In this document: in pieces, positions 1 to 9,057 of the stretch
Layout of the letters: every line of letters starts with the position of its first letter
Numbering within the stretch: position 1 is the stretch's first letter
NCBI GenBank assembly: GCA_030248195.1
Contig: JASAND010026566.1
Span: 1 to 64,000 of the forward strand
Reading direction: 5' to 3'
Source of the DNA: Trissonchulus latispiculum
Lineage: Eukaryota > Nematoda > Enoplea > Enoplida > Ironidae
DNA length: 64,000 nucleotides
Made by a program: the position numbers and the translations under genes
The notes under the pieces: model-generated
What the model was told of the DNA's origin: nothing
Database searches by the model: none
Seen by the model: the letters and a program-made list of their open reading frames with translations, nothing else

Positions 1-347
1 ACCAGAACGTCCTCCAGAAATTGGCCAAAGGCACTGACTAGAGAGTAACAGAAACAAAGCAAGCGCGTGCTGAAATAACTAGACAATTACATAACATACA
101 AGGTAAATTAGTGAAGTGTAAACAAAAGGATAAAAAAATAATAATAAAGGTGTAAAGATAAAAGAAAGGTATTAGATAAAAATAGATAAAACGTTAACCA
201 ATAGTACTGAAGTTGATATTAAATTTTTAAGATCAAAGAAATAAATTTTGAAAAACTTTACTCATTTGAGAAAATAAGATTCTAAAAAATTTTTTTAAAA
301 GGATAGAACTCAAGGAAAGATAAATTAACCGGGCAAAAGGAAGTAAA
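1..347. other. A-rich flank downstream of truncated pol
   Basis: No gene is visible. The stretch is A-rich on the plus strand and lies just downstream (minus-strand sense) of the integrase stop of the left pol copy. In the better-preserved element, the equivalent place is an AT-rich spacer leading into the accessory gene, so this is probably the start of that spacer, with the rest of the element outside the window. Confidence 0.5.
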
Positions 348-2279
348 TTATGAATAGAAGGGTTTCAGACGATTCACATTAATCAATTCCGGAGTAGCAT
401 CCGAACGATGAGTGGACAAAATTTCAACATTTGTGGGAGAGACCACCTTTATAACACGGAAGGGACCTTGAAACATGGGGAGAAATTTGCGACTTGCCCC
501 CCGAGGGATATTTGCCTGAGAGACATCTTTCCAGACCAACATATTTTCCTTATACTCAACAACCTTGGTTTTTGCATCATAAGTAGCTCGACGTTTTTCC
601 AAAACTTCTTGAGTGTATTCTTTAAGAATTTGACGAGAATATTGCAATTTTTCACGTAAATCTTCAACGTAGGAAGGAGTAAATTCTTTCGCAAGTGGAT
701 CCTTACGGCTGAGTAAATTTTGAGAAAACAACCGAGGATCTTGACCAAACAGTAAGTAATAGGGGGATTCACCGGTAGAGGCATGGGGAGTAGAACGGTA
801 GGCAAACAAAACCCATGGAATTAATTCGTCCCACTCTTTATTAAATCCCAAAATTGCTTTCCGTAGAAGCCCCTTTAAGGTTCCATTTAGTCGTTCGCAC
901 GCCCCATTAGTCTGAGGGTGGTAAGCGGTAGTACGTACCTTTTTAGTGCCCAAAAGTTTACACAAGGACTCCATTAGAGCAGAACAAAAGGGAGTACCTT
1001 TGTCCGTGAGAATTTCTCGAGGCGCCCCATGAACAGCAATAATATTTTCGGCAAAATTTTTAGCAATCGTTTGAGTCTGTTCATTAGGCATAGGGAAAGC
1101 CCAACCCCATCGTGTCAGAAAATCAACCACGACCAATACCTTAGAGTTTCCAGAGGTAGTGGGTGGGGCGTGCATGACATCCATGGAAAGCCTCTCAAAA
1201 GGGGCTTCTACGGGAGTGAAAAACGCATCCAGGCCTGCTTTTTGCGAGGTCCGGGATTACATGCAGCACAAACTTGACACAAATCCAAATACCGATTTAT
1301 ATCCTGAGTTAAGGTGTCCCAAAAATATTTTCCAGAAATCATTCCCAGGGTACGGTCCCTCCCGTTATGACATCCCGCAAACAACGTATTATGACATTCA
1401 TCAAATACGTACTTACGACAATCCCGGGGAACTACTATCAACTTTAGGGGGTCCCGACGTTTAAACTTAAGCCTCCGATGTAAAATTTCATTTTCAATAT
1501 AATACTCTGAAGAAGTTTTACGTATGGCATATGCCTCCACAGGATCCTGCGGAAGAGTTTTATCCTGTAGAAATTTCAACATATTTGCTGTAAAAGGGTC
1601 CGATTGTAGAGCTTGTTTCCAAATTTCAATTCCGGCCTCGGATGCCAGCGGGTCCTCAGGGCCCTCATATTCGTCCTCCATGTTCGTGATTGCGAAAAGA
1701 AATTCTGGGATTTTAGGGTGGTCCGCAAAAGAACCTGGTATCTCTGGAGGATTCCGAGACAGTGCATCCGGAGCACCCTTTGTGACACCCGGGCGCTTAA
1801 TTACCCCAAACCGAAAAGAACGCAGAAAGGCCCTCAACCGGGCTCTTAGGCGAAGGGCAGTATTCGGTACCACTTGGTCACACAGCATATACTCAAGTGC
1901 TTTATGATCGGTTTTAACATCAAATTCATACAAAATCAAATAATGTTGAAAATATGAGATCCCAAAGAAAATAGCCAGGGCTTCTAATTCGGTTACGTGG
2001 TAGTTCTTTTCGGCTGTGGTCAGCGCCCGGGGGTATGGGAACCGGATGAAATTTACCCTGTTCATCTGTTTGCTGGAGGACGGCTGCTATACCTAAAAAG
2101 CTGGCATCCGTGGCCAAGGTGAACCGTTTCGAAAAGTCCGGGTACACCAATACGGGAGCCGTAATTAGTTTTTCTTTTAAGGTTTCAAAATCTGCTTGGC
2201 AAGCACTAGACCAAATAAATTCCGCGTCCTTTTTGAGTAGAGAGTTCAGGGGGTGAGCAATTTTAGGAAAAGTTTGGTG
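348..2279 (-). pseudogene. Ty3/gypsy pol fragment: RT thumb, RNase H, integrase (5'-truncated)
   Basis: On the minus strand this reads in gypsy pol order. It starts inside RT (PKIAHPLNSLLKKD block near 2250), then the RNase H domain with its ATDAS, TELEA and TDHKAL acidic motifs (about 2150-1890), the H-H-C-C integrase zinc finger with CQVC (about 1290), and the integrase core with Asp in MDVMH, Asp in LTDKGTPF and Glu in CERLNGTL. It ends in a GPFRV-type C-terminal module. The frame changes near 2040 and near 1205, the latter in a short T run. Everything upstream (gag, protease, RT palm with the YxDD motif) is missing: homology stops abruptly at about 2279, where plus-strand ORFs begin. It is related to, but clearly diverged from, the pol at 22646-24870. 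It is a dead copy. Confidence 0.9.
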
Positions 2280-2284
2280 TTATG
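2275..2284. other. Head-to-head junction between minus-strand pol and plus-strand ORFs
   Basis: RT homology on the minus strand ends at about 2279. The plus-strand element sequence, with the first ATG of its left-most open frame at 2282, starts immediately. There is no LTR, terminal repeat or target duplication at the join, so it looks like a truncation, deletion or inversion breakpoint. Confidence 0.6.
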
Positions 2285-2437
2285 TACGTATCGTTGTATG
2301 TTGTGTTTATCGTGTTTATTATGTCTTTTTATTCTAGAAAAGTTGTGTGTGTCCAGGAAAATTCCCCGTCCAAACACGTTGTAAGGTTATTCGGTGGGTT
2401 ATTTATTTTTCTATATTTTCTGAATTGTATATGTATA

Positions 2438-3487
2438 ATGTCTGATCGTTTCGCGTACTCACGACAAATGGTGCTTGCACGTCGGCATCTGGTGGGGTAT
2501 GCCCCCCCGCGCCTGGGGTTCCCTCCGATGAGATATCCCATTCGTCCGGAGTTGCTTTCTCCAGAAGCTAATTTTCCTAGATCTGTTTCGAATGTTGAAT
2601 TTCCAAATTACACTGAATTCCCAGTTACCCACGATTACCAGTCTTTGCATTACTCAGAACCCGACTTGGGAGTTTATTCAATATTTGACCATCCACTCCG
2701 TTTTACTGGGCCTAGATCGACCTCCTCTTCTTCAGTGTCACCTCCCCCTTCCTACGAGTCCTCTCAAAATTCATCCACCACGACGACTCAAAATTTACCA
2801 AATCCTTCCCCTTTCCTTGTGACCCGACCCCCTCCTACCACCTACACACATACTCTTTCGTCCGGATCTACCTCTCCTCCCCGCACCGTAAATTATTACT
2901 ATGATTCAATTCCAACCATGCTGTCCTCTCCAAATTCTACTTGGGACACTTTTTCTATAGATGGGCATGTGCAACCTCGCTACCCCGCCGGGGCTGGGAG
3001 GTCTCCTACGCGCTATTCTTTACCGTCAAATTTTCACCCCTTTTTACTTTCAAGGGAAGTTCAAACGTATGTTCCCTCAGTCTCTGTTCCCCTTGCCCCT
3101 CCTCCGCTTCCTCCCCGACCCGGTGCACCTGCAGCTCCTAACGCTATTCGTTTTCCTGCACTAATACCACCGGGGGGCTCGGTAAATGCTTGCACGGTTA
3201 CCTTGTTCCAACTACCGTGGGGCCACCGCTTGGTAGCAAATTCTCCGCGTTATGCTCGTCCGGGTATTTGTTCTCAGTGTGGGCAGCCGGCAGCACGTTC
3301 GTATGAAAGGGGGGATATTTTCATGTCTACCCCTCCCGGGTTTTTGGATGAAACTTTTACCGGGTCGCCATACAATAGTCTGTCTGAAAATTCTCGTATT
3401 TTGGCCGAGGCCATAGTTTCGGATGTCTCGTTCTGGTGTTGGGACCCTGTTGATAGATGCCTTCGTCCTCAAAATCCTATCCCTTAA
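2438..3487 (+). CDS. Proline/serine-rich protein with C-terminal CxxCGQ...WxWD...CLRP module (ORF A)
   Basis: The predicted protein is 349 residues. The frame is open from an ATG at 2282, but the first 52 codons look like translated leader. I prefer the ATG at 2438 because its MSDRF start matches the MSDKS start of the neighbour at 3778, and because a possible splice acceptor (TTTTTATTCTAG, ending 2337) lies between the two ATGs. Residues 40-270 are low-complexity Pro/Ser/Thr/Tyr. From residue 278 comes CSQCGQ, then an RGD-containing stretch, and finally SDVSFWCWD followed by CLRP near the C-terminus. The same Cys and Trp pattern ends the next ORF, so the two are paralogues. The three cysteines could bind zinc, but there is no fourth obvious ligand. 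I do not recognise the family. The position, upstream of an exonuclease/NADAR gene of a retroelement, suggests an element-encoded accessory or structural protein. Confidence 0.6.
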   Translation: MSDRFAYSRQMVLARRHLVGYAPPRLGFPPMRYPIRPELLSPEANFPRSVSNVEFPNYTEFPVTHDYQSLHYSEPDLGVYSIFDHPLRFTGPRSTSSSSVSPPPSYESSQNSSTTTTQNLPNPSPFLVTRPPPTTYTHTLSSGSTSPPRTVNYYYDSIPTMLSSPNSTWDTFSIDGHVQPRYPAGAGRSPTRYSLPSNFHPFLLSREVQTYVPSVSVPLAPPPLPPRPGAPAAPNAIRFPALIPPGGSVNACTVTLFQLPWGHRLVANSPRYARPGICSQCGQPAARSYERGDIFMSTPPGFLDETFTGSPYNSLSENSRILAEAIVSDVSFWCWDPVDRCLRPQNPIP

Positions 3488-3777
3488 GAGGGTTAAAGTA
3501 CTGTTGGGTTTTTAGAGTTTTTGATATATGTGTACGTACGTATTGTTTTCTTAAGTTGTGTGTTATTACTAATTCATTTGTATTATTTGGTTATTTCGCA
3601 TGATCAGGGGGCTTAGTTCTACAATTTCATTTTAAAAAAGATTTAACACGTTTTCTAGGATTTCATAAAATTTTTTCGAATTTATATTTTGTTTAGATAA
3701 ATCAAATTGCCTTCCAGTGTTCCTCTGGTGCGCCCATCATTGCCGTCGGTCTGTACGTTTTCAACGAATTATTTCAC
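3488..3777 (+). promoter_or_regulatory. Intergenic leader with candidate 3' splice site before ORF B
   Basis: There is no ORF. The T-rich tract TTTATATTTTGTTTAG ends at 3696, 81 bp before the ATG of the next ORF, and looks like a splice acceptor. A 12-bp motif CCAGTGTTCCTC (3714-3725) recurs as its exact reverse complement just after ORF B (4529-4540). Confidence 0.35.
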
Positions 3778-4518
3778 ATGTCGGACAAATCACCAGCTGT
3801 TTCTCGGGCGACTGAGGTGGTCTCTGACCATGATTCCTCTATTGAGGTTGTGGATCAAAGTTCTCCGCCAGTCCTCCCTGTAGAAAGAAATTTTGCTCCG
3901 GTGGTCACCACCACAATTTCGGCGTCTTCATCATTGCCAAATTTGCCTATTCTTCAGAGGGCACCACATGTTCGCCCTAACTTTTTCCAGGAACACTCCT
4001 ACCCTATTCCGATTCGCCCTAGACAACCAGTCGGGGATTTCACCCCGCCAAGATATTTCAGGCAAAATTTTTCTCCGCCTTTTGCTCCGCGGGTGGTTCG
4101 TCCGGGTGTGCCTCCTCAAGGGACTCCGGTCCATATTGTGGTCAGGTACCCATTGCCTGTTGGGCGCGTGCACCCTTACCTGGTGTCTCGACCCGTTATG
4201 CCACGACCGCCACCCACGCGGCCACCTCCTGGAGTTCCAAATATAATCGCCCTACATCAAACCCCGCCGGGGTATGTTTCCGGACCTATTTCTCCGGAAG
4301 TTTCCAGGATTGACAACTGCCCAACTTGCGGCCAACGGGCTCCGCGCATCTTTCATCGTGGAGAATTCACCATGATGTATCATGGTTCGGGGGTTACAAC
4401 CAATACTAGATTTGGAGTACCGGGAAATCTCCGTCCGCTACATCCAGCTTTTGGTTCGGACACCTCCTATTGGTGGTGGGACATCAGTAATCAGTGTTTG
4501 CGCCCACGGGAGTGGTGA
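3778..4518 (+). CDS. Proline-rich paralogue of ORF A with CxxCGQ...WWWD...CLRP module (ORF B)
   Basis: The predicted protein is 246 residues with a clear ATG start (MSDKSPAV). Residues 70-170 are rich in Pro, Arg and aromatics. From residue 181 comes CPTCGQRAPR, then HRGEFTM, and the end is SDTSYWWWD-x4-CLRPREW. Shared with ORF A are the CxxCGQxA motif, the Arg-Gly acidic block, SDxSxWxWD and CLRP, in the same order and near the same distance from the C-terminus. This points to tandem duplication followed by divergence. Two frameshift-free ORFs with matching ends argue that both were translated until recently. I do not recognise the family. The full-length element at 14429-30336 has no equivalent between integrase and exonuclease, so this pair is specific to this sub-lineage or was lost from the other. 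Confidence 0.6.
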   Translation: MSDKSPAVSRATEVVSDHDSSIEVVDQSSPPVLPVERNFAPVVTTTISASSSLPNLPILQRAPHVRPNFFQEHSYPIPIRPRQPVGDFTPPRYFRQNFSPPFAPRVVRPGVPPQGTPVHIVVRYPLPVGRVHPYLVSRPVMPRPPPTRPPPGVPNIIALHQTPPGYVSGPISPEVSRIDNCPTCGQRAPRIFHRGEFTMMYHGSGVTTNTRFGVPGNLRPLHPAFGSDTSYWWWDISNQCLRPREW

Positions 4519-4832
4519 GCCAGTATCGGAGGAACACTGGACCCTAAAATCTTGGGTTTTGAACTGAAATTTCATATTTTGTCTAAATTTTTGCTAATTT
4601 TGTTTTATGCATGTTTATATGTTACTAATGCATTCTTGTTTTGTGTTTAGGTAAAAATTGGTTGTGTTCCTACGGGCCTATGCCAATTCGCCAGTGAATC
4701 CTGTGGTATTTGTTTTTGTGTTGTAATTTAGTTTGTTGTACTGTGGGTATATGAGTAGTTTTATTTTCTTTTCGTAGTGAAAATTTTGACAACCTTGTTT
4801 TTATTTTAAAATTTTTTCTGAAAATTTGTGTA
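4519..4832 (+). promoter_or_regulatory. Leader with strong candidate branch point and 3' splice site before exonuclease ORF
   Basis: There is no ORF. TTACTAATG (branch-point-like, about 4622) is followed by a pyrimidine-rich run and TTTTGTGTTTAG ending at 4650, 182 bp before the ATG at 4833. In the other element copy a similar acceptor lies about 187 bp before the equivalent ATG. This suggests the accessory gene is expressed from a spliced RNA, as env genes are. Confidence 0.4.
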
Positions 4833-5937
4833 ATGCAACGTGACTCGGATCAGTCAGAGGAGTCGGATACTCCCGGGGGTAATGCTCAGCAGGCGGAGTC
4901 TGCTCAGGAGGAGGACGATCAGCCCTCCACGGTCCAAATTTATCTCGAATCCGAACTAGAGAGGGCTAAGGCTTCGACGTCGACTTCTCCGGGGTGTTCT
5001 ACGTGGGGTCGAGCTGCCAGTGATGCTACCCTCAATCTGACGCAGGCGTTTCCCCCTAACCTGTCGAAGACCCCGCGTCTGCGCCGTTGTGCGGGCAACG
5101 GTTCTTCGTCAGGTTCAGCGGCGGGTCCTGTCCTGCGTCGTGCAGCAGAGGCAGCGGCGAGGTCCTCAAAGGAGCCCAAGACTAACACGAATTCTCCCCT
5201 TACCAAGGATGATTTGGATGAAAATTTGAGGCATAGGGACATACACCCTGTGACAATCCCGGCCTTCATCGAATCCCAGGAACTCAAAAATTGGGAGGCC
5301 GCTGTGCAGAAATGGGCAAGGGAGCCGAGTAGTTTGAAACCTCGAGACTCTCGTGACACTATCACTATAATTTTTAGGCTCCAGCAGCTCTATGCCAAGG
5401 TTCAGGACATCTATAAAATGGCAGATAGTGCTCGTTTTTTGACTCTCTCCTATGTAAAACATCAAGGTTCGTTTCCAGATTCGTCTACTGGACCAGCTCT
5501 TTCCATCTTTCCATCCACCCGCTCAAATTCTCCACCGAAATTGACCCGCTCTGTTTTCATGCTCCTAATCAATGTACGCACGCTCCAAATTTCAAGGTTT
5601 TTATGTTTTTGATTCCTCGAATTTATATGGATGTTCCTTCCTGGTCGCTCATCAGATACGGCTTGCAGCCCATCCTGTACAACACGCTTTTTCCAATTTT
5701 TGCTATAGGAGCTGTTGATACGGTTCGGGTTCTGTATACGACCTTGGGCATCGATGCTAGAAATTCTATTGTTGATTTGAATCATCTCGCCGACTATATT
5801 GCGGAGCGGCCCTTGTCTTCTGGTCTTCGTCAGCGGGGTCCATGTCATCGAAAAGGCCCGCATATTTGGAATACTAAAGGTGATCCTCAAAAGGGTATCT
5901 CCTCATATCCGGCGAACCGCCGTCTCCTGGCACGAGA
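4833..5937 (+). pseudogene. N-terminal and 3'-5' exonuclease-like part of accessory gene (plus-strand copy, frameshifted)
   Basis: An ATG at 4833 opens an acidic, Ser-rich N-terminus, then a helical stretch ending near 5430 (ARFL). Homology to the minus-strand copy then moves to another frame from about 5540 to 5935, containing VPSWSLIRYGLQPI, then IGAVD and IDARNSIVDLNH. These match the minus-strand blocks closely and resemble motifs II and III of DEDD 3'-5' exonucleases. The first motif, DVEG in the other copy, should fall at about 5440-5480 but is not visible here, and this stretch is about ten residues short. The frame changes again at about 5937 into the long downstream ORF. This copy of the nuclease is therefore probably inactive. 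Introns are possible, but no convincing splice pair spans the frame changes. Confidence 0.6.
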
Positions 5938-8900
5938 TTGGATCGGCCTTTCAAGTGGTTTCAGGAGACTCTTTTGCAGTACCCTCCGGACAGAGTTCGT
6001 CGCTCCTATCTTTCCGATAATTCTGTCACTCCTTTACAGGAAGAAATTGTTTTAGAGTACGGGCTGGTCCAGATTAGGGATACGTATATGTCTGTGCATA
6101 TGCTGTACCTTTATTCTCCTCTCTTAGAACAGGACTTTTTAGTGCTCCGGAGACAGCGGTCCTATGGACAGAAAGGTCTGGAAAAGACGTTACGCGAACT
6201 GTCGAGCTTGCCTGTTCTTAATAAGCCTGTTCCGGTTGTGGATCCTCCTTTTGACCCTACACAAATGATTTTTCTTAAGTTTGAACCTAACAAGGGTAGG
6301 AGTAAAGGTGATAAAATCTCGGCACACCTTCGCCCAGACCTCTCGGTCTCTACCGCACAGAACCCTCGGATTCCTGGGGTTGAAATCCGTAATAAGGATT
6401 TTTTCGTCTCTGCGCCTCTCCGGGCAAACCCGGCGGTGTTAGGTACTAAGGCGGAGAAGGTTCCGGGAGCTGCGAAGCGTGCAAAGGAGGCACTGCAGGA
6501 GGAGCAGGACTTCCGGGCGGTTGGGGAAAATGAGGACCCGGAGGAACTACCAGTAGATCATCAGCCAAGTCAGTTGAATTTGGCAATTTTTCCAACTTCT
6601 CCTCCGGGGACTCCTCCTCACTCTCCACTTTCACCTATGGACACGTCTGCGGGGCGTTTGTTAATCGACGAACGCCCGCGTGCTCGCTCTAGGTCACCTC
6701 CACGGTCGGGTGCGGGCGTGGTCGGTTCCGGGCGGTCTCCTCATTTTAGGAATCGCTCCGTTCCTGCACGCTCCGGTATCACCCTGCACATGGATGACCT
6801 ACTGGGCATGTATGCAGATACACCTAAAAAGCCTACGGCTCCTGAGGCTGCTGAAGCTTCACGCAAATATTATGAGCGACTAGCCGCCCGGACTGCTGCT
6901 TCGGCCGCTGCTTCTGTTGCTTCGGCTGCTGCCGTTGCCTCTGTTGCTTCGGTCACTACTGCTGCTTCGCCGCTCCCGGAGCAGCCTGTTCCGATCCTGT
7001 TGCCGCCGGCTTCAGTATCTATTCCGGTGAAGACCACAAAACTTCGCAAAACCGTGGTTCAAACTCCTGCAGGGGAGGTCTCTATTGCCCAGCCTGTTCC
7101 ATCTTCGTCAGGCATCAGTGCGTCTAGCAGTCTAGAGTCTCTCCCTCACTGCCTGCCTCATACTTCTGTTCAGTCTGAGTCTTCTACCTTGGATTTTAAT
7201 CTCCTTCCGGGTGGTGGCTATTTTGTTGATCGTGGTCCCGGTACTCCTGGGGTCACGACCGCTAGTCTGTTTCCGACATCTGCTCCACCTGTGACGCTTT
7301 CTCTTTCGAGTTCCACCCAGGTGCGAGCGAGGCTTCCGCCACAACAGCCGCCTGTTTCGCAAACTTCAGCGCGGATGGCCCCGGTGGTCCAGCCCCCTGC
7401 GGTTCCTGCTTCTTCAGCTCAGGCTCCAGTTCTCCGGCTCAGACAGGAGGGGTTGACTCCCCCCCTTCCGCCCGTTCCTATCCCACCCCTGCGTTTTTCT
7501 ACTCCCCATCGGCCTGACCCAATTGGTCTTTCTCCGGCCTTAGATATGTCTGTTTCAGTTTCTGGGCTTGACGACACCCTTCGTCGCCTTGCTCAGGACT
7601 CATTTTTTCAGCTTTTGCCTGATATCAGTACCCCACAACAGCTTTTTGCTTTAGAACAATACGGGCTGACTCAACTCCAAATTTTTAACAAATTGGGTAC
7701 TCCCCCACCTTGGAAACCTCTGGCTTTTATTTATGCTGTTCTTAAAATTGACGCTTCTCATATGCCAAATTTATTCAAAATCGTTTACCCGGAACCCCCG
7801 GTTAACCCTCTATTGGATACGTCGGCCGCAGGACTGTCGTCTTTGATGAATTTAAATCTTTCTGGGCTATCTGGTGGGTTGGATGCTGCGGCCCCGGGTT
7901 CGGGCCCTTTGCGGTCTACCCCCGGTTCCGAGCTTCCGTCTGCTCCGGTAGTGCAGATTGTGGGTGTCTTGGACCAGCTTGGGCAATCCCACCGTCCGGG
8001 TATTCCTGCGGTTTTGGATGTTCCTATGCAGGAGGAACCGGTGATTCAGCTACACGTGCCGCCTCCGCCTCTTCAGGTTTCACCGTATGAGGTTTCACCG
8101 TTTGAGGGTCTTCCCGCGGATAAGCAGATTGTTTGGCCTGAGTCCCACTTCCTGTTTCCACGTAAACTGGTCTTGGATCTGACAGGTTTGGTACCGGGCT
8201 CCCTTTCTTCTGAGACAGTTCCTACAATTGTCGCTGATCAGCCTCCGCGGTACATCGTTCAGCCTCCGCCTGGTCCGTATAAGGCAACCAAGATCATTCG
8301 TGAACGTGGTTTGGCTCAGATTCCCCCAGGTTTGAAGAAGTTCAACGAGTGCCCGCCTAACTTTGGCGATCCGACAAAACAACTGCCGTGTGGTACCCAG
8401 CGTTTTACTGGTCCACAGGTGGTCGACGAAGCTTTCTGGCCTGGTGTTCACTACCTGATTCACCACTATCCGCATATGGTTCCTTTCCGGATCCATTCGG
8501 AGCCTTATTGGCAGATAGCGTGTCTTCCGGACCTTCAGTCCAAGATTGACGGGTCTTCCTTGAACCCATATTTTATCGCCATCTATAACTTCTGGGACGG
8601 CGTTTTTCGTTGCAACGAGATTCCTTTTGCGGTGACGCGTAACGTTTATGACAACTTCTTGTCGCGCATAAAGAATCTCTTTCCGGGAGCAGAGGTGCTT
8701 TGCACCCCTACGGAGCACAAGTTCGTCACTTCAGATGGATCTCCGTACCCAACTCTGGACCGCTTTCGCTGGACTGTTAAGTTGGACTTTCCTCCGATCT
8801 ACCGTCGGGGTATGTTAGAATTTGATTCCTACCGTCTAGTGGGGCAGGCCTCCAATCTGTGGGCTGCTACTGCGGCTGCCGCTGCCAAAATTTTCCCGTT

Positions 8901-9057
8901 TATCAACATCTACCCGGTTTATCTGATGGCTCGTGGCTCGCCGTCTAAATACGTGAATTTTATTACTAGGATCACTGAGGACCTCGCTGCCCTGCGGAGG
9001 ACACAGTCACCAAAGTTTGGGCTCATTCCCACAATAAGGCACATAAAGCTGCTATGA
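5938..9057 (+). CDS. Large Pro/Ser/Ala-rich accessory protein segment with two conserved unknown domains
   Basis: This is a 1039-codon open frame that does not begin with ATG. It continues the exonuclease part after a frameshift. After a helical block, residues 200-540 are low complexity (Pro, Ser, Ala, Thr, with Arg-rich patches near 245-265). A helical block at about residues 540-620 (LDDTLRRLAQDSFFQLLPD... ending near KIVYPE) and a larger block at about 820-970 (FTGPQVVDEAFWPG, VPFRIHSEPYWQIA, LPDLQSK, FPPIYRRGM, KIFPFINIYP) are recognisably conserved in the minus-strand copy, although the linkers are not. Neither block matches a family I know. The stop codon overlaps the ATG of the NADAR ORF (ATGA). 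In the other copy the end of this segment and NADAR lie in one frame, so the two are probably parts of one polyprotein. Low-complexity linkers joining small conserved domains suggest an element-encoded multidomain protein. Confidence 0.65.
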   Translation: MDRPFKWFQETLLQYPPDRVRRSYLSDNSVTPLQEEIVLEYGLVQIRDTYMSVHMLYLYSPLLEQDFLVLRRQRSYGQKGLEKTLRELSSLPVLNKPVPVVDPPFDPTQMIFLKFEPNKGRSKGDKISAHLRPDLSVSTAQNPRIPGVEIRNKDFFVSAPLRANPAVLGTKAEKVPGAAKRAKEALQEEQDFRAVGENEDPEELPVDHQPSQLNLAIFPTSPPGTPPHSPLSPMDTSAGRLLIDERPRARSRSPPRSGAGVVGSGRSPHFRNRSVPARSGITLHMDDLLGMYADTPKKPTAPEAAEASRKYYERLAARTAASAAASVASAAAVASVASVTTAASPLPEQPVPILLPPASVSIPVKTTKLRKTVVQTPAGEVSIAQPVPSSSGISASSSLESLPHCLPHTSVQSESSTLDFNLLPGGGYFVDRGPGTPGVTTASLFPTSAPPVTLSLSSSTQVRARLPPQQPPVSQTSARMAPVVQPPAVPASSAQAPVLRLRQEGLTPPLPPVPIPPLRFSTPHRPDPIGLSPALDMSVSVSGLDDTLRRLAQDSFFQLLPDISTPQQLFALEQYGLTQLQIFNKLGTPPPWKPLAFIYAVLKIDASHMPNLFKIVYPEPPVNPLLDTSAAGLSSLMNLNLSGLSGGLDAAAPGSGPLRSTPGSELPSAPVVQIVGVLDQLGQSHRPGIPAVLDVPMQEEPVIQLHVPPPPLQVSPYEVSPFEGLPADKQIVWPESHFLFPRKLVLDLTGLVPGSLSSETVPTIVADQPPRYIVQPPPGPYKATKIIRERGLAQIPPGLKKFNECPPNFGDPTKQLPCGTQRFTGPQVVDEAFWPGVHYLIHHYPHMVPFRIHSEPYWQIACLPDLQSKIDGSSLNPYFIAIYNFWDGVFRCNEIPFAVTRNVYDNFLSRIKNLFPGAEVLCTPTEHKFVTSDGSPYPTLDRFRWTVKLDFPPIYRRGMLEFDSYRLVGQASNLWAATAAAAAKIFPFINIYPVYLMARGSPSKYVNFITRITEDLAALRRTQSPKFGLIPTIRHIKLL

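Noticed and set aside
408..1907. Plus-strand frames opposite the pol copy
   Set aside because: They are shadows of the minus-strand integrase and RNase H frames.
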